From assembly GCF_000300875.1 (NCBI RefSeq), contig NZ_AMSG01000006.1, forward strand, positions 82,076-146,075: DNA of 64,000 nt. The letters are read 5' to 3'. The position numbers were made by a program, and so were the translations under genes. A model generated the notes under the pieces. The model had not been told where the DNA came from. It saw only the letters and a list, made by a program, of their open reading frames with translations, and ran no database searches. Source of the stretch: Galbibacter marinus. Its GTDB lineage: Bacteria; Bacteroidota; Bacteroidia; Flavobacteriales; Flavobacteriaceae. Positions 44,771 to 55,124 of the stretch are shown in pieces. Positions within the stretch are counted from its first letter, which is position 1. Every line of letters starts with the position of its first letter.

Positions 44771-44850
44771 TTCATGGAAATGGCTGAGTTGTTCAATCGT
44801 TTTTGAATGATTCTTATTACTAACCTAATTTATTCTAAAATTTATTTAAG

Positions 44851-47800
44851 ATGAAGCTAAAACTGAAAATTGCGATCTTTACTTTGATGCTGTGTGGCGT
44901 CCAAAGTATGTTTTCGCAGACAAAAGCAGTTAGTGGAACTGTAACCGATGACACAGGCATGCCGATGCCAGGTGTTGCGGTGGTCGTTGAAGGTACCACT
45001 AATGGTGTGCAAACGGATTTTGACGGAAATTACAGTATTTCAGATGTCTCTTCGTCCGACAATTTGGTTTTTACCTATGTTGGAATGAAAACACAAACTG
45101 TAGCAGTAGGTGGACAAACTACTATTAATGTAGTTCTTGAAACCTCATTAGAGGCCTTGGATGAAGTGGTCGTTATCGGTTACGGAGTTCAGAAAAAGGC
45201 TTTGGTAACTGGAGCAAACTTGAACCTTAAAGGGGAGGATATTGCTATGTTAAACACTGGAACCGCTATGGAAGCACTGCAAGGTGTTGCACCTGGTGTT
45301 AGTGTAAGTCGTAACAATGGAGCTCCTGGAGCTGGTACTAAAGTAACCATTCGTGGTTTAGGTACAATTGGTAATTCAAACCCTTTATATATTGTTGATG
45401 GTGTTGCGGTAGGAAATATTGATTACCTAAGTTCAGGGGATATCGAAAGTATCGATGTTTTGAAAGATGCAGCTTCTGCTGCTATTTATGGTTCTAGAGC
45501 AGCAAATGGTGTTGTTTTAGTAACCACTAGACAAGGTTCTAAATCAAAACAGGCATCAGTACATTATGAGACCTATTATGGTTTTCAGAACATTTACAAA
45601 AACCTTTCACCTTTGAATGCACAAGAATATATGTATATCATGGATGAGGGTAGAGTGAATGATGGTTTGGCTCCGAATAATTGGGAAGCCTTAATTAAAA
45701 ACAACGCATGGTTAAACAATACATATCCTGGACAATTAGGTACGCAACTAGGAGAGCATGTATGGAATAGACTTCAAAATGGATGGGAAGGAACCAACTG
45801 GATTGATGAAATCACCATGAAAAATGCACCTGTTTCCAACCACTCCCTTAATATCACTGGAGGAAGTGAAGATATAACGTATTCTCTGGGTGTGTCTTAT
45901 TTGGATCAGGCTGGTATTATCGGTGGTAATGTTACAGATGCTGGTTTTAAAAGACTTACCACTCGTTTAAATACAGAGTTTGTACTCTTTAAAAATGATG
46001 AGAGAAGCCTTGTAACCCTAGGAGAGAACTTCACTTATTCTCAAACAGACAACAGAAGTGTAGCTACTGGAAACATCTACTGGAATGATTTGCATAATGC
46101 ATTAGTTCAACACCCATTGATGCCAGCGTATTGGGCTGATTCTCCTGATAATAATGGGTTTACGCCAACTATGGATGGAATTTCCAACAATTCTCACAAT
46201 CCAATTGCAACGATGTTTTACCGTCACAATTATGCAAATCTTGGAAATAAAGGAAATACCATTGTTGGGAACGTATATCTTGAAATTGAACCTATCAAGA
46301 ACTTAAAGTTGCGTTCTTCATATGGGGTAAATGCCTGGTTTGGGCATAGTCGTTCTTGGACACCAATTTTCGCTCTTGGTTCCTTATATAATAGCCCAAC
46401 AGACGGTGTTTCTCAAAGTTCTTATTTAGGGAATACTTCTACTCTGACCAATACCATATCATATGAAACAAGTTTTGGAGATCATAATTTGACAGCTTTA
46501 ATTGGAAACGAGTTAATCCAAAATGAAGTTAATTTTGAAGTTGGTGGGAGTATGTCAGGATCTCAATTTGAAGATCCTAGATTTGCCTTTTTAAATAATG
46601 TAACTAAATCTTCTATTGGAGCGATCAATACCAATGGTGCTGATTGGGCAGCTGGAGGTGGAGGACTCTTGTCATATGTGGCTAGAGCACAATACAACTA
46701 CAAAGAGAAGTATATGTTTTCTGCAACAATGAGAGCGGATAACTCTTCAAATTTCGCAGAAGGTAACCGTTGGGGATATTTCCCATCTGTATCGGCAGGT
46801 TGGGTGCTTAGTGAAGAAAACTTTATGGCCGACAGCAATATGTTTATCAAACTAAGAGGAAGCTGGGGACAAAATGGTAATCAATCAATCGATAACTTCT
46901 ACTATAGCTCAACAGTGTCTTATATATCTCCAGGTTATTATTTTGGAGATACAAAGCCAACTGGAAATGTGACTTCTATTCCAACGAGAATACCTAATCC
47001 AGATGTGACCTGGGAAACTTCAGAACAATTAGATTTTGGTGTGGATGCACGATTCTTTAATTCAAGATTAGCTTTTACGGCAGACTGGTACAAAAAAACA
47101 ACTAAAGACTGGTTGGTTTTAGCACCTGTTCTAGGAACCGCTGGCGCAGCTGCTCCTTTTATTAACGGAGGGGATATTGAGAATACTGGTGTTGAAGTAG
47201 TTCTTTCTTGGAATGATAACGCTGGTGACTTTAAATATGGCGCTACTGTTAGTGGAGCATTTAATAAAAACAAGGTAACCAAATTGGCAAATGCTGAAGG
47301 TATTATCACAGGGGAACCAAATATCTTATCACAAGGGACATCTTATATATCTAGAGTTCAAGTTGGTAAACCAATAGGTTATTTCTATGGATTGGAAACA
47401 GATGGTATTTTACAAAATCAAGACGAAGTAGATGCTTATGTGACTCCGGATGGAACACCTTATTTCGATGATCAACGACCTGGGGATGTTCGTTTTGTAG
47501 ATCAGAACCAAGACGGGGTTATTGATGATAACGACAAAGTAGAACTAGGGAGCCCTCTGCCTGATTTTGAACTTGGTATTCAATTAAATGCAGAGTACAA
47601 AGGATTTTATATAAATACCACATTAGCTGGTAAGTTTGGAGGGCAAGTTATGCAATCGTATCGTTCCTTTGCAGATAACTTTGATCAAAACTATACTACA
47701 AGTATTTTTGACCGTTGGCATGGAGAAGGAACTTCAACACGTCTTCCCCGATTGAGTTCTGGTTCTAACAGAAATACCAACTTAATTTCTGATATCTATT

Positions 47801-48060
47801 TGCATGATGCAGATTATTTAAGAATTAGCAACCTTACCGTAGGATTTAAGTTAGGACAATATTTAGAGCATATTGATTACATCAAAGAAATCAAACTTTA
47901 TGCTTCTGTCAATAACTTGTACACTTTTACATCTTATGACGGAATGGATCCAGATGTATCTTATAGTGGAAATGATAATACTGGATGGGCTTCTGGAGTT
48001 GATCTAGGATTGTATCCATTACCAAGAACTGTAATGCTTGGACTGAGTGTTGACTTTTAA
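44851..48060 (+). CDS. SusC/RagA-type TonB-dependent receptor
   Basis: 1069 aa. Signal peptide 1-23; carboxypeptidase-regulatory-like domain (SGTVTDDTGMPMPGVAVVVE) ~28-105; TonB-box-like LDEVVVIGYGVQKK; plug domain with IRGLGTIGNSNPLYIVDG and SAAIYGSRAANGVVLVTT; then a 22-strand barrel ending in a terminal Phe (SVDF). It imports an oligosaccharide into the periplasm with the SusD lid encoded 18 bp downstream. The nag genes nearby suggest an amino-sugar glycan. Confidence 0.97.
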   Translation: MKLKLKIAIFTLMLCGVQSMFSQTKAVSGTVTDDTGMPMPGVAVVVEGTTNGVQTDFDGNYSISDVSSSDNLVFTYVGMKTQTVAVGGQTTINVVLETSLEALDEVVVIGYGVQKKALVTGANLNLKGEDIAMLNTGTAMEALQGVAPGVSVSRNNGAPGAGTKVTIRGLGTIGNSNPLYIVDGVAVGNIDYLSSGDIESIDVLKDAASAAIYGSRAANGVVLVTTRQGSKSKQASVHYETYYGFQNIYKNLSPLNAQEYMYIMDEGRVNDGLAPNNWEALIKNNAWLNNTYPGQLGTQLGEHVWNRLQNGWEGTNWIDEITMKNAPVSNHSLNITGGSEDITYSLGVSYLDQAGIIGGNVTDAGFKRLTTRLNTEFVLFKNDERSLVTLGENFTYSQTDNRSVATGNIYWNDLHNALVQHPLMPAYWADSPDNNGFTPTMDGISNNSHNPIATMFYRHNYANLGNKGNTIVGNVYLEIEPIKNLKLRSSYGVNAWFGHSRSWTPIFALGSLYNSPTDGVSQSSYLGNTSTLTNTISYETSFGDHNLTALIGNELIQNEVNFEVGGSMSGSQFEDPRFAFLNNVTKSSIGAINTNGADWAAGGGGLLSYVARAQYNYKEKYMFSATMRADNSSNFAEGNRWGYFPSVSAGWVLSEENFMADSNMFIKLRGSWGQNGNQSIDNFYYSSTVSYISPGYYFGDTKPTGNVTSIPTRIPNPDVTWETSEQLDFGVDARFFNSRLAFTADWYKKTTKDWLVLAPVLGTAGAAAPFINGGDIENTGVEVVLSWNDNAGDFKYGATVSGAFNKNKVTKLANAEGIITGEPNILSQGTSYISRVQVGKPIGYFYGLETDGILQNQDEVDAYVTPDGTPYFDDQRPGDVRFVDQNQDGVIDDNDKVELGSPLPDFELGIQLNAEYKGFYINTTLAGKFGGQVMQSYRSFADNFDQNYTTSIFDRWHGEGTSTRLPRLSSGSNRNTNLISDIYLHDADYLRISNLTVGFKLGQYLEHIDYIKEIKLYASVNNLYTFTSYDGMDPDVSYSGNDNTGWASGVDLGLYPLPRTVMLGLSVDF

Positions 48061-48078
48061 TCGAAAATAGAAAAGACA

Positions 48079-49788
48079 ATGAAAAAAATTATATATACTT
48101 TATCAGTGGTTGCAACAGCCTTTATAGTCAGTTGTAGCCAAGAATTTACAGATACGGACAACCTCTACGAAAAAGGTCTTGATAATTATTATAGTAGACC
48201 ACAAGATATTGATGAGGCTATGGCTGGTGTCTATCATGCGCTGTATTCTGCTGACGCAATGAATGATGAATCCATTTCAGCCAACTTGCTTTCAGACATG
48301 ATGTTTGGAGGCGGAGGCCCTGATGATCGTGCGGCTAAAAATATTGATGGATTTCAAGATCCAGAAGAGGATACTTATAAAGATTTATGGGTGCAAACTT
48401 ATAATGGTGTATACCGTTGTAATATCCTAATTGAAAAACTTTCTGAAGCTGACTTTTCTGAGCACTTTTTGACGGAAGAAGCAGAGCAAGAATATTTGAA
48501 TACCGCACTCGCAGAAGCTTATTTTATGCGAGGATTCTATTACTTTAGAGCTGCCAAATTCTTTGGTGGAGTACCATTATTAGTTAATTCTGACGATCCA
48601 AAAGACTTACCTAGATCAAGTTATTCCGAAACCTATGCACAGGTTGCATCTGATTTTAAAACAGCGATTGAACTGTTCCCGTCAGCAAATGGATCTGGAC
48701 CCTCTACAGAGAATTATGGACATGCTAATAAGTGGGTAGCACAAGGGTATATGGCAAGGGCTTATTTGTATTATACTGGTTATATGACCAATATTGAAGG
48801 ACAACCCACTAGTGATTTACCACTTCCTGATGGAGGATCAATATCCAAATCTCAAGTGGTAGCCTATTTAGATGAGGTTATAAACAACAGTGGTTACGGA
48901 TTAGTTGATGATTTCAGAAACCTATGGCCATACTCCTATGTAAATAAAAGTGCAGGTGAGGTTGTTCTTCCTTGGGCTGAAGCTGAAGGATTAGACTGGG
49001 CTGGACAAGATGGTAATACGCCAACATTTGGGAATGGGAATAATGAATTTATGTTTGTGAAACGTTATTCTCCTTCAACTTGGGATGACGGACAACAATT
49101 TAACAACCGTATGAGACTCTTTTTTGGTATACGTGATAACAACATGATCCCATTTGGACAAGGTTGGGGTATGGGAACAGTTAACCCAATTCTGTGGAAC
49201 CAATGGGATGATGCCGATCCTAGAAAAGAAGGTTCAATTATTCAATTAGGTAACGCTGAACAAGGAACTGAAGGTTGGCAATCAGGTTTTGGAGATCATG
49301 AAACCGGCTTGATGAACAAAAAGTACACCACTCTTCAACATAATGATCCAGCAGGGGTGCAAGATATTAAAGGAATGTTTTGGTTTATGTATGATATTAC
49401 AGTCGGTGATATGCAATTGTGGTCAGCCCAAGATTTTGTGTTCATGCGATATGCGGATGTTTTATTAATGCATTCTGAAATAACTGAAACCGCTACTGGT
49501 TTAAATGCGGTACGAGGACGTGTTGGACTTGGAAATGTGGGATACTCCTTACAAGCACTAAAAGAGGAGCGTAAACATGAATTTGCTTTTGAAGCACTTC
49601 GTTGGTTTGATTTGGTACGTTGGGGAGATGTGGATTCTGCATTTGGCGCTCAGATTGAAGTTCAAAACTCTGGTATTGACGCTACATATAGTGTTCAATA
49701 TAGACCTGAGACGAAAGGATTAGTTCCAATTCCTGAATCTGAAATTAGACTCTCTAATGGTATTTATCAGCAGAATCCTGGTTGGTAA
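48079..49788 (+). CDS. SusD/RagB-family glycan-binding lipoprotein
   Basis: 569 aa. Lipobox IVSC with Cys19. SusD landmarks: NTALAEAYFMRGFYYFRAAK, FGGVPLL, FVFMRYADVLLMHSE, HEFAFEALRWFDLVRWGD and PIPESEIRLSNGIYQQNPGW at the end. It pairs with the SusC upstream to bind and pass on oligosaccharide at the cell surface. Same operon as SusC and the following lipoprotein. Confidence 0.96.
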   Translation: MKKIIYTLSVVATAFIVSCSQEFTDTDNLYEKGLDNYYSRPQDIDEAMAGVYHALYSADAMNDESISANLLSDMMFGGGGPDDRAAKNIDGFQDPEEDTYKDLWVQTYNGVYRCNILIEKLSEADFSEHFLTEEAEQEYLNTALAEAYFMRGFYYFRAAKFFGGVPLLVNSDDPKDLPRSSYSETYAQVASDFKTAIELFPSANGSGPSTENYGHANKWVAQGYMARAYLYYTGYMTNIEGQPTSDLPLPDGGSISKSQVVAYLDEVINNSGYGLVDDFRNLWPYSYVNKSAGEVVLPWAEAEGLDWAGQDGNTPTFGNGNNEFMFVKRYSPSTWDDGQQFNNRMRLFFGIRDNNMIPFGQGWGMGTVNPILWNQWDDADPRKEGSIIQLGNAEQGTEGWQSGFGDHETGLMNKKYTTLQHNDPAGVQDIKGMFWFMYDITVGDMQLWSAQDFVFMRYADVLLMHSEITETATGLNAVRGRVGLGNVGYSLQALKEERKHEFAFEALRWFDLVRWGDVDSAFGAQIEVQNSGIDATYSVQYRPETKGLVPIPESEIRLSNGIYQQNPGW

Positions 49789-49818
49789 TCTTTTTATAAA
49801 CTTAAAAATATTAATAAG

Positions 49819-50628
49819 ATGAAAAAAAATAGAATTATAAGTTTATTGGGGAGCGCCTTGTTACTAATACTTGGAGCATGTCAGCCCATAGAAGATAGAG
49901 ATGTGCTCGAGAGCACATTAAGTATGGATGATGTTAAATTAACTGCTACTCAGGCTACTGAGGGAGGAAATTTAATCGAACTAAGCATGGATACCCCAGG
50001 AGTTACTGGGTACTGGGATTTTAATGTAGGAAAAGCTTTAACCAATAAACATGAATTTATATACCCAATTCCTGGAGCAATCACTTTTTCGTATGTTGGA
50101 ACTCTTGGTTCGGAATTCTTTACTAAAACAATTGAAGTTCAAATTGATCAACTAGATCATGAACTTCCTCAAGATTGGTATGATTTGGTCGGTGAAGATA
50201 CTTCTGCTGGAAAAACGTGGGTATTTGATGGTGGACCTGAAGCTGATGGTGGTCAGTGGTGGTATATGGCTGCGCCTGATGATCCTGCTGGGGCGGGAAC
50301 TCCATGGTGGAATGCCGCAGGAGAATGTTGTCCTCCAGTAGATGCTGCAGGAAAGATGACATTTGATCTCAATGGAGGTGCTAATTACACTTATTACTCT
50401 GGTCCTGACGCTGCACCTCAAGTGACCTCATTTGTGTTGGATGTAGGTAAACAAACTCTGCAGATTAACGATGGAGGCAATATTTTAGGAGCTGAAGAGC
50501 CAAGAGGAAATCCTAATGGGTCGTATTCCATTATTTCTTTGACTGAGGATGAACTCATATTGTATCGTCCTAATAATGGAATTCCAGATGATCCCCATGG
50601 ATGGGTATGGGTTTTTAAACCAGAATAA
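49819..50628 (+). CDS. surface lipoprotein of the glycan locus (SusE/F position)
   Basis: 269 aa. Lipobox LGAC with Cys21. A PKD/Ig-like N-terminal half (ITFSYVGTLGSEFFTKTIEV) is followed by an aromatic-rich C-terminal domain (GKTWVFDGGPEADGGQWWYM, NAAGECCPP, DDPHGWVWVF). Many Trp/Tyr residues on beta strands suggest a carbohydrate-binding surface protein, as at the SusE/SusF position in other loci. No catalytic motif was seen. Last gene of the SusC operon, followed by a terminator. Confidence 0.7.
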   Translation: MKKNRIISLLGSALLLILGACQPIEDRDVLESTLSMDDVKLTATQATEGGNLIELSMDTPGVTGYWDFNVGKALTNKHEFIYPIPGAITFSYVGTLGSEFFTKTIEVQIDQLDHELPQDWYDLVGEDTSAGKTWVFDGGPEADGGQWWYMAAPDDPAGAGTPWWNAAGECCPPVDAAGKMTFDLNGGANYTYYSGPDAAPQVTSFVLDVGKQTLQINDGGNILGAEEPRGNPNGSYSIISLTEDELILYRPNNGIPDDPHGWVWVFKPE

Positions 50629-50672
50629 AAGGAAAAACTTAATAGGTTAGTTTTTTATATTTAGCTAGAAAG

Positions 50673-50705
50673 ACCCCAGTACTATTATCAGTGCTGGGGT
50701 TTTTT
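50673..50705. terminator. terminator after the SusC operon
   Basis: ACCCCAGTACT pairs with AGTGCTGGGGT around TATTATC, followed by a T-run. It separates the plus-strand operon from the convergent kinase gene. Confidence 0.88.
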
Positions 50706-50740
50706 AGTTAAATACTTTGAAATTAAAATACTTTTACTTG

Positions 50741-51601
50741 CTAAATATTTTGGTTTTGAAGTACAATGTATTTTATTAGATTGTCTATAGGTTTTCTGAC
50801 AAAAGAACTAGCTCTATAACCACGATTTTTGAGTTTTTTGATAATGATATCTTGTGCATAATAGGCAATGGATCCTACAAAATGAACAGGATATTTTTGT
50901 AGTTCTTGATGGTAATGTGTTAAATAGGTTTCAATAAAACTCTCAATTACGTTATCGAGAATTTCTTGTGCGAAGGGCTCTTGTTTATGTTTGAAAATAA
51001 ACTTTCCAAAAGATGCCAAATATTTATTTGGATTTTGGTTATGATACAATTGTTGTAATACTTGGTTTAAGTCTACATCAAACTGCTCTTCAAAATCCTT
51101 TTTGATGCGCGCCGGCATTTTGTGATGAAAGTAAGCTCGAAGTAACTCTTTTCCAATGTGATTTCCGCTTCCTTCATCAGATAATACATAGCCTAATGAA
51201 GGTATTCTTTGAATACATTCCTGACCGTCGAAATAACTACAATTCGATCCCGTACCTAGAATACAAATTATTCCAGGTTGGTCAGTTGTCGCGTGAACTG
51301 CCGCGATTACATCTTCTTTAATACTGATATGGTTGGTGTTTTGGAAAATTTCTTCCAAAATCAATTTCATTTTTTTGTCTGCACTTACTGTGCCGCACCC
51401 AGCTCCGTAAAAATGAATTTGGGTAATTAAACTTTTATAGGGTTGTAAATCTGTGTTCTCACGTATAATTGAAAAAATTGCTTTATCACTTAAGGCCATA
51501 GGGTTTATACCTTCTGACTGCGCGGTAAGCAATTGTTTGCCATCAGTATCTGCAAGTACCCAGTCGCATTTGGTTGAACCGCTGTCTGCTACTAGTATCA
51601 T
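50741..51601 (-). CDS. BadF/BadG-type ATPase, probable N-acetylglucosamine kinase
   Basis: 286 aa of the ASKHA fold: MILVADSGSTKCDWVLAD (phosphate 1 loop), ICILGTGSNCSYFDGQ (phosphate 2) and YVLSDEGSGNHIGKELLRAY. FVGSIAYYAQ is the adenosine loop. In this family eukaryotic and Bacteroidota members phosphorylate GlcNAc or glucosamine. It lies next to nagB, so GlcNAc to GlcNAc-6-P is the likely reaction, in the cytoplasm. 125 bp separate it from nagB on the same strand. Confidence 0.85.
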   Translation of the reverse strand: MILVADSGSTKCDWVLADTDGKQLLTAQSEGINPMALSDKAIFSIIRENTDLQPYKSLITQIHFYGAGCGTVSADKKMKLILEEIFQNTNHISIKEDVIAAVHATTDQPGIICILGTGSNCSYFDGQECIQRIPSLGYVLSDEGSGNHIGKELLRAYFHHKMPARIKKDFEEQFDVDLNQVLQQLYHNQNPNKYLASFGKFIFKHKQEPFAQEILDNVIESFIETYLTHYHQELQKYPVHFVGSIAYYAQDIIIKKLKNRGYRASSFVRKPIDNLIKYIVLQNQNI

Positions 51602-51726
51602 ATTATTATTTATTAGGGTGTGAAGTACCTAAAGTTATTACTTTGCCTTGGTACTTTATTTATATTAATCAAAGGAGCTCTAATAATTCGGGCGATATGA
51701 GCTCCTTTGATAAAGCTAACATAATT

Positions 51727-53643
51727 TTAAAAGTGATAGCGTTTAAAAGCTTCTATTGCTTCGTATTCCGCTAATCCTAGATTATCATATAATAGGGCAG
51801 TGTTTCTGTTGCGTTCTTGAGCTCGTACCCAGAACTCTCGAGAATCCTCCCCTTGAAACATTACTCTGTCTTTTTGCGACTGGTGGAAAAGAATGGCGTT
51901 GATTTTCTTATTCATTTCATCTGGGCTCAGAGGAACGGCCATTTCAATATCAGCGATATCCCATTCATGCCAAGCTCCTCGGTATAGCCATACCCAACAA
52001 TCATCCATAAAGTCTAAATGTTTGATACTGGCTAGGGATTCAAAAATAGCATCTAGACAAAGCTTGTGTGTCCCGTGTGGGTCAGCTAGGTCTCCTGCAG
52101 CATAGATTTGATGTGGTTGTATCGTTGTTATTAAATCAGAAATTAACTGTATATCCTCTGGCCCTACAGGGTTCTTCTTCACCTCACCCGTTTCATAGAA
52201 CGGAAGATCTAGAAAATGGACTTTGGAATCATCCAAGCCAAGGTACCTTGTGGCGCCATACGATTCCATCCGTCGAATTAACCCTTTGACCTTTCTGGTC
52301 TCCAAACTATCTCCATATGCAGTAGTTTTAGAATTCAAGAAGGATATAATCTTTTTGAAATTTGTTTCTTCTGTACTGGGACTCAGTAAGTTCGCAACTT
52401 CAGCAAATTTTAAAGCCTCTTCATCGGTAACGGCAATATTTCCTGAGGTTTGATAAGCGACATGAACATCGTGTCCTTGTTCGATCAATCTGGAGAAGGT
52501 TCCACCCATAGAGATCACATCATCGTCAGGGTGTGGACTGAATATAATGATGCGTTTTTTCTCCGGTGATTTACGTTCAGGACGATTGGTATCATCAGCA
52601 TTTGGTTTACCTCCTGGCCAACCTGTAATGGTATGTTGTAGTTTGTTGAATATCTTAATGTTTAGGTTGTATGAAGAACCTTCAATTGAAAGTAATCCAG
52701 ACATTCCATGCTCATTATAATCTTTGTCTGTTAATTTCAGAACAGGTTTTTTGAGTTCTTCACTAAGCCACGTAACAGCTTTTAATTTAAGGTTGTCGGT
52801 CCAAACACATTGACTTACTATCCATGGAGTTTTGATACGGCTTAGTTCTGATGCCGCCTCCTGATCCATAATCATAGTGGTATTAGGATGATTCTGTAAG
52901 AAACTTGCTGGAATAGTTGCGGTAATCTGTCCCTCGACTGTTTCCTTTATAATGGAAGCTTTTTTATGTCCCCAAGCAAGCATGATTATTCTTTTAGATT
53001 TCAAAATGGTGCTAACTCCCATTGTGATCGCTTTCTTAGGTACGTTTTCAATACCGTTAAAGTCAGATGCCGCATCACGTCGAGTGATGTGATCTAAAGT
53101 GATAATACGAGTTCCTGAATTGATGTGAGAACCTGGTTCGTTAAATCCAATATGTCCTGTTCTACCAATACCTAGTAATTGAAAATCAAGACCACCTAGT
53201 TGTTTGATTTTCATATCGTAATCAATACAGTATTGATTGAGTTCTTCTTGACTCACTTGGCCACTGGGAATATGGATGTTTTCAGGATTGATGTCAATGT
53301 GATCAAACAAATGCTGATGCATAAAGTAGTAATAACTTTGTCGATTTTCAGCATCCATTGGATAGTACTCATCTAGGTTAAAGGTTATTACATTGTGGAA
53401 ACTAAGTTCACCATTTTTATGAAGTCTAACGAGTTCTTCATATACCTTAATTGGAGAAGAACCAGTAGCTAGCCCTAGCACACAAGCCTCGCCTTTATCT
53501 TGTTTTTGGCGAATGAGGTCTGCGATTTCAGCAGCCACCACCTTAGATGCCTCATAAGAGTCTTCAAAAATCTCATTGTGGATCTTCTCAAATTTGGTAT
53601 CTTCAAATTTACCGACCTGTTTGTGTTTAATTTGTTGTATCAT
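51727..53643 (-). CDS. nagB: glucosamine-6-phosphate deaminase fused to PIG-L/LmbE-type domain
   Basis: 638 aa. Residues 1 to ~330 are a NagB domain: LGLATGSSPIKVYEELVRLH, ITFNLDEYYPMD, GIGRTGHIGFNEPGS. It converts glucosamine 6-phosphate to fructose 6-phosphate and ammonia. Residues ~365-620 are a PIG-L/LmbE-like deacetylase fold with the zinc motif FSPHPDDDVISMGGT and AGDLADPHGTH. The fusion is common in Bacteroidota. The second domain might deacetylate GlcNAc-6-P, replacing NagA, since no nagA gene is seen here; that is inference. Confidence 0.93.
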   Translation of the reverse strand: MIQQIKHKQVGKFEDTKFEKIHNEIFEDSYEASKVVAAEIADLIRQKQDKGEACVLGLATGSSPIKVYEELVRLHKNGELSFHNVITFNLDEYYPMDAENRQSYYYFMHQHLFDHIDINPENIHIPSGQVSQEELNQYCIDYDMKIKQLGGLDFQLLGIGRTGHIGFNEPGSHINSGTRIITLDHITRRDAASDFNGIENVPKKAITMGVSTILKSKRIIMLAWGHKKASIIKETVEGQITATIPASFLQNHPNTTMIMDQEAASELSRIKTPWIVSQCVWTDNLKLKAVTWLSEELKKPVLKLTDKDYNEHGMSGLLSIEGSSYNLNIKIFNKLQHTITGWPGGKPNADDTNRPERKSPEKKRIIIFSPHPDDDVISMGGTFSRLIEQGHDVHVAYQTSGNIAVTDEEALKFAEVANLLSPSTEETNFKKIISFLNSKTTAYGDSLETRKVKGLIRRMESYGATRYLGLDDSKVHFLDLPFYETGEVKKNPVGPEDIQLISDLITTIQPHQIYAAGDLADPHGTHKLCLDAIFESLASIKHLDFMDDCWVWLYRGAWHEWDIADIEMAVPLSPDEMNKKINAILFHQSQKDRVMFQGEDSREFWVRAQERNRNTALLYDNLGLAEYEAIEAFKRYHF

Positions 53644-54080
53644 TTCGTATTAGCCTTTTTTAATGTTACCAAAAAGTAGTATTGTATATTTTGTTATTTT
53701 ATTGTCAAAAAGTTGTTTTTTGTTATTAATATGTGCTTAATTTATTGTTTTTACTTATTTATAGATATATTTATTTCTAATTTATTAAATTTTATTACAT
53801 TTCCTTTCTATTGATGTGATGGATTTTAGATTGCCCTCGTCATTTTTATAGTTCATTTTACTTATCTTAAGTTGAAATTCAACGAATAAAAAGTAAAATT
53901 TACTTTAAGATTGCTACTTTAAAAAGCTTTTTATACCAACAGCACGGATAAGGCAACAAACAACATTAAAAAGGAGATAACAGTTTTTGAGATTTTGATT
54001 TTTGAAAATTTATTTTGGTTATTCTTTCGAATAGTTATATTTTTTCACAATAATTGTAAATAGATGTATAGAAGCTACTG
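53644..54080. other. divergent intergenic region, nagB / LytS-type kinase
   Basis: About 440 bp of very AT-rich DNA between divergently transcribed genes. It must hold both promoters. I see no reliable operator palindrome or RNA element. Confidence 0.4.
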
Positions 54081-55124
54081 ATGAATAAACTGGGGACCAT
54101 TGCAAGGAATACTATTACTTTTAAGTATCATTTCTTTTTTTGGGTATGTTATTTTCTAATTAATCTCGTTAGATGGGGGAGTTATTTTAATGATTATTCC
54201 TACTCTTTGAAATCAAACCTAGTAGAGTTTCCGCTCCATATTCTGATTGTATATTTTAATATCTACTATTTGATTCCAAAATTCCTCTTAAAAAGGAAGT
54301 ACTTCACTTATTTTTCAGTGTTACTTCTAGCTTTGGGAGTGCATTATAGTGTAAGGACGGGTCTAAATTTTTATTTAGTCTCTAAGGATATATGGCCAGA
54401 AGCTATCGGGGTGCAAAAGCCCTTTAGTTTTAATCACATTCTGGCTGTATGTATAGGTGAACTATATGTGTTGAGTTTAACGGCCGCCATCAAGTTTACA
54501 GTAGAATTTTTAAACGAACGAACTAAAAACCGAGAATTGAGGGAATTGCAATATCAGACAGAACTCAAGTATTTAAAGGCACAAATGCAACCTCATTTCT
54601 TTTTTAATACACTTAATAATTTATATGCCTTGACCTTGAAAGGTTCCCAAACAGCGTCTAATGTGGTACTTCGCTTATCTGATTTCATGAAATACGTGAT
54701 CTACGATGCTAAAAAGAGTGAGGTGTCTTTAGTTAAGGAAATTGAATATATTGATAATTATATTGCACTGGAGAAACTAAGACATGGGGAGAACTTTGAA
54801 GCAGAAATTGGCATTAGTGGGAATATAGATGATGTCCTTGTGCCGCCTTTGTTGTTTTTACCCTTGGTCGAAAATGCATTTAAACATGGTGTAAAAACTA
54901 AAGATGATCAAAATATTACGGTGGATTTTGAAACCCGAGACAAGCAACTGATCTTTACTATTAAAAATTATTTTGATTCTGGGCAAAAGCAACAAACCCC
55001 AGGAGGGATTGGTTTAGTTAACCTAAAAAGACGCCTGGAAATGTTGTACGGGGATCGCTATAGTTTTACAAATCAATTACATAAAAATCAGTATGTTGTG
55101 ACTTTAATAATTCCGATTGCATGA
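54081..55124 (+). CDS. LytS/YehU-type sensor histidine kinase
   Basis: 347 aa. Four N-terminal hydrophobic helices (FFWVCYFLINLVRWGSYFND, FPLHILIVYFNIYYLIPKF), then a His_kinase domain with LKAQMQPHFFFNTLNNLYAL (phospho-acceptor His) and an HATPase with LPLVENAFKHGVK and GGIGLVNLKRRLEMLYG. It signals to the LytTR regulator whose gene overlaps its end by 4 bp. Confidence 0.93.
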   Translation: MNKLGTIARNTITFKYHFFFWVCYFLINLVRWGSYFNDYSYSLKSNLVEFPLHILIVYFNIYYLIPKFLLKRKYFTYFSVLLLALGVHYSVRTGLNFYLVSKDIWPEAIGVQKPFSFNHILAVCIGELYVLSLTAAIKFTVEFLNERTKNRELRELQYQTELKYLKAQMQPHFFFNTLNNLYALTLKGSQTASNVVLRLSDFMKYVIYDAKKSEVSLVKEIEYIDNYIALEKLRHGENFEAEIGISGNIDDVLVPPLLFLPLVENAFKHGVKTKDDQNITVDFETRDKQLIFTIKNYFDSGQKQQTPGGIGLVNLKRRLEMLYGDRYSFTNQLHKNQYVVTLIIPIA

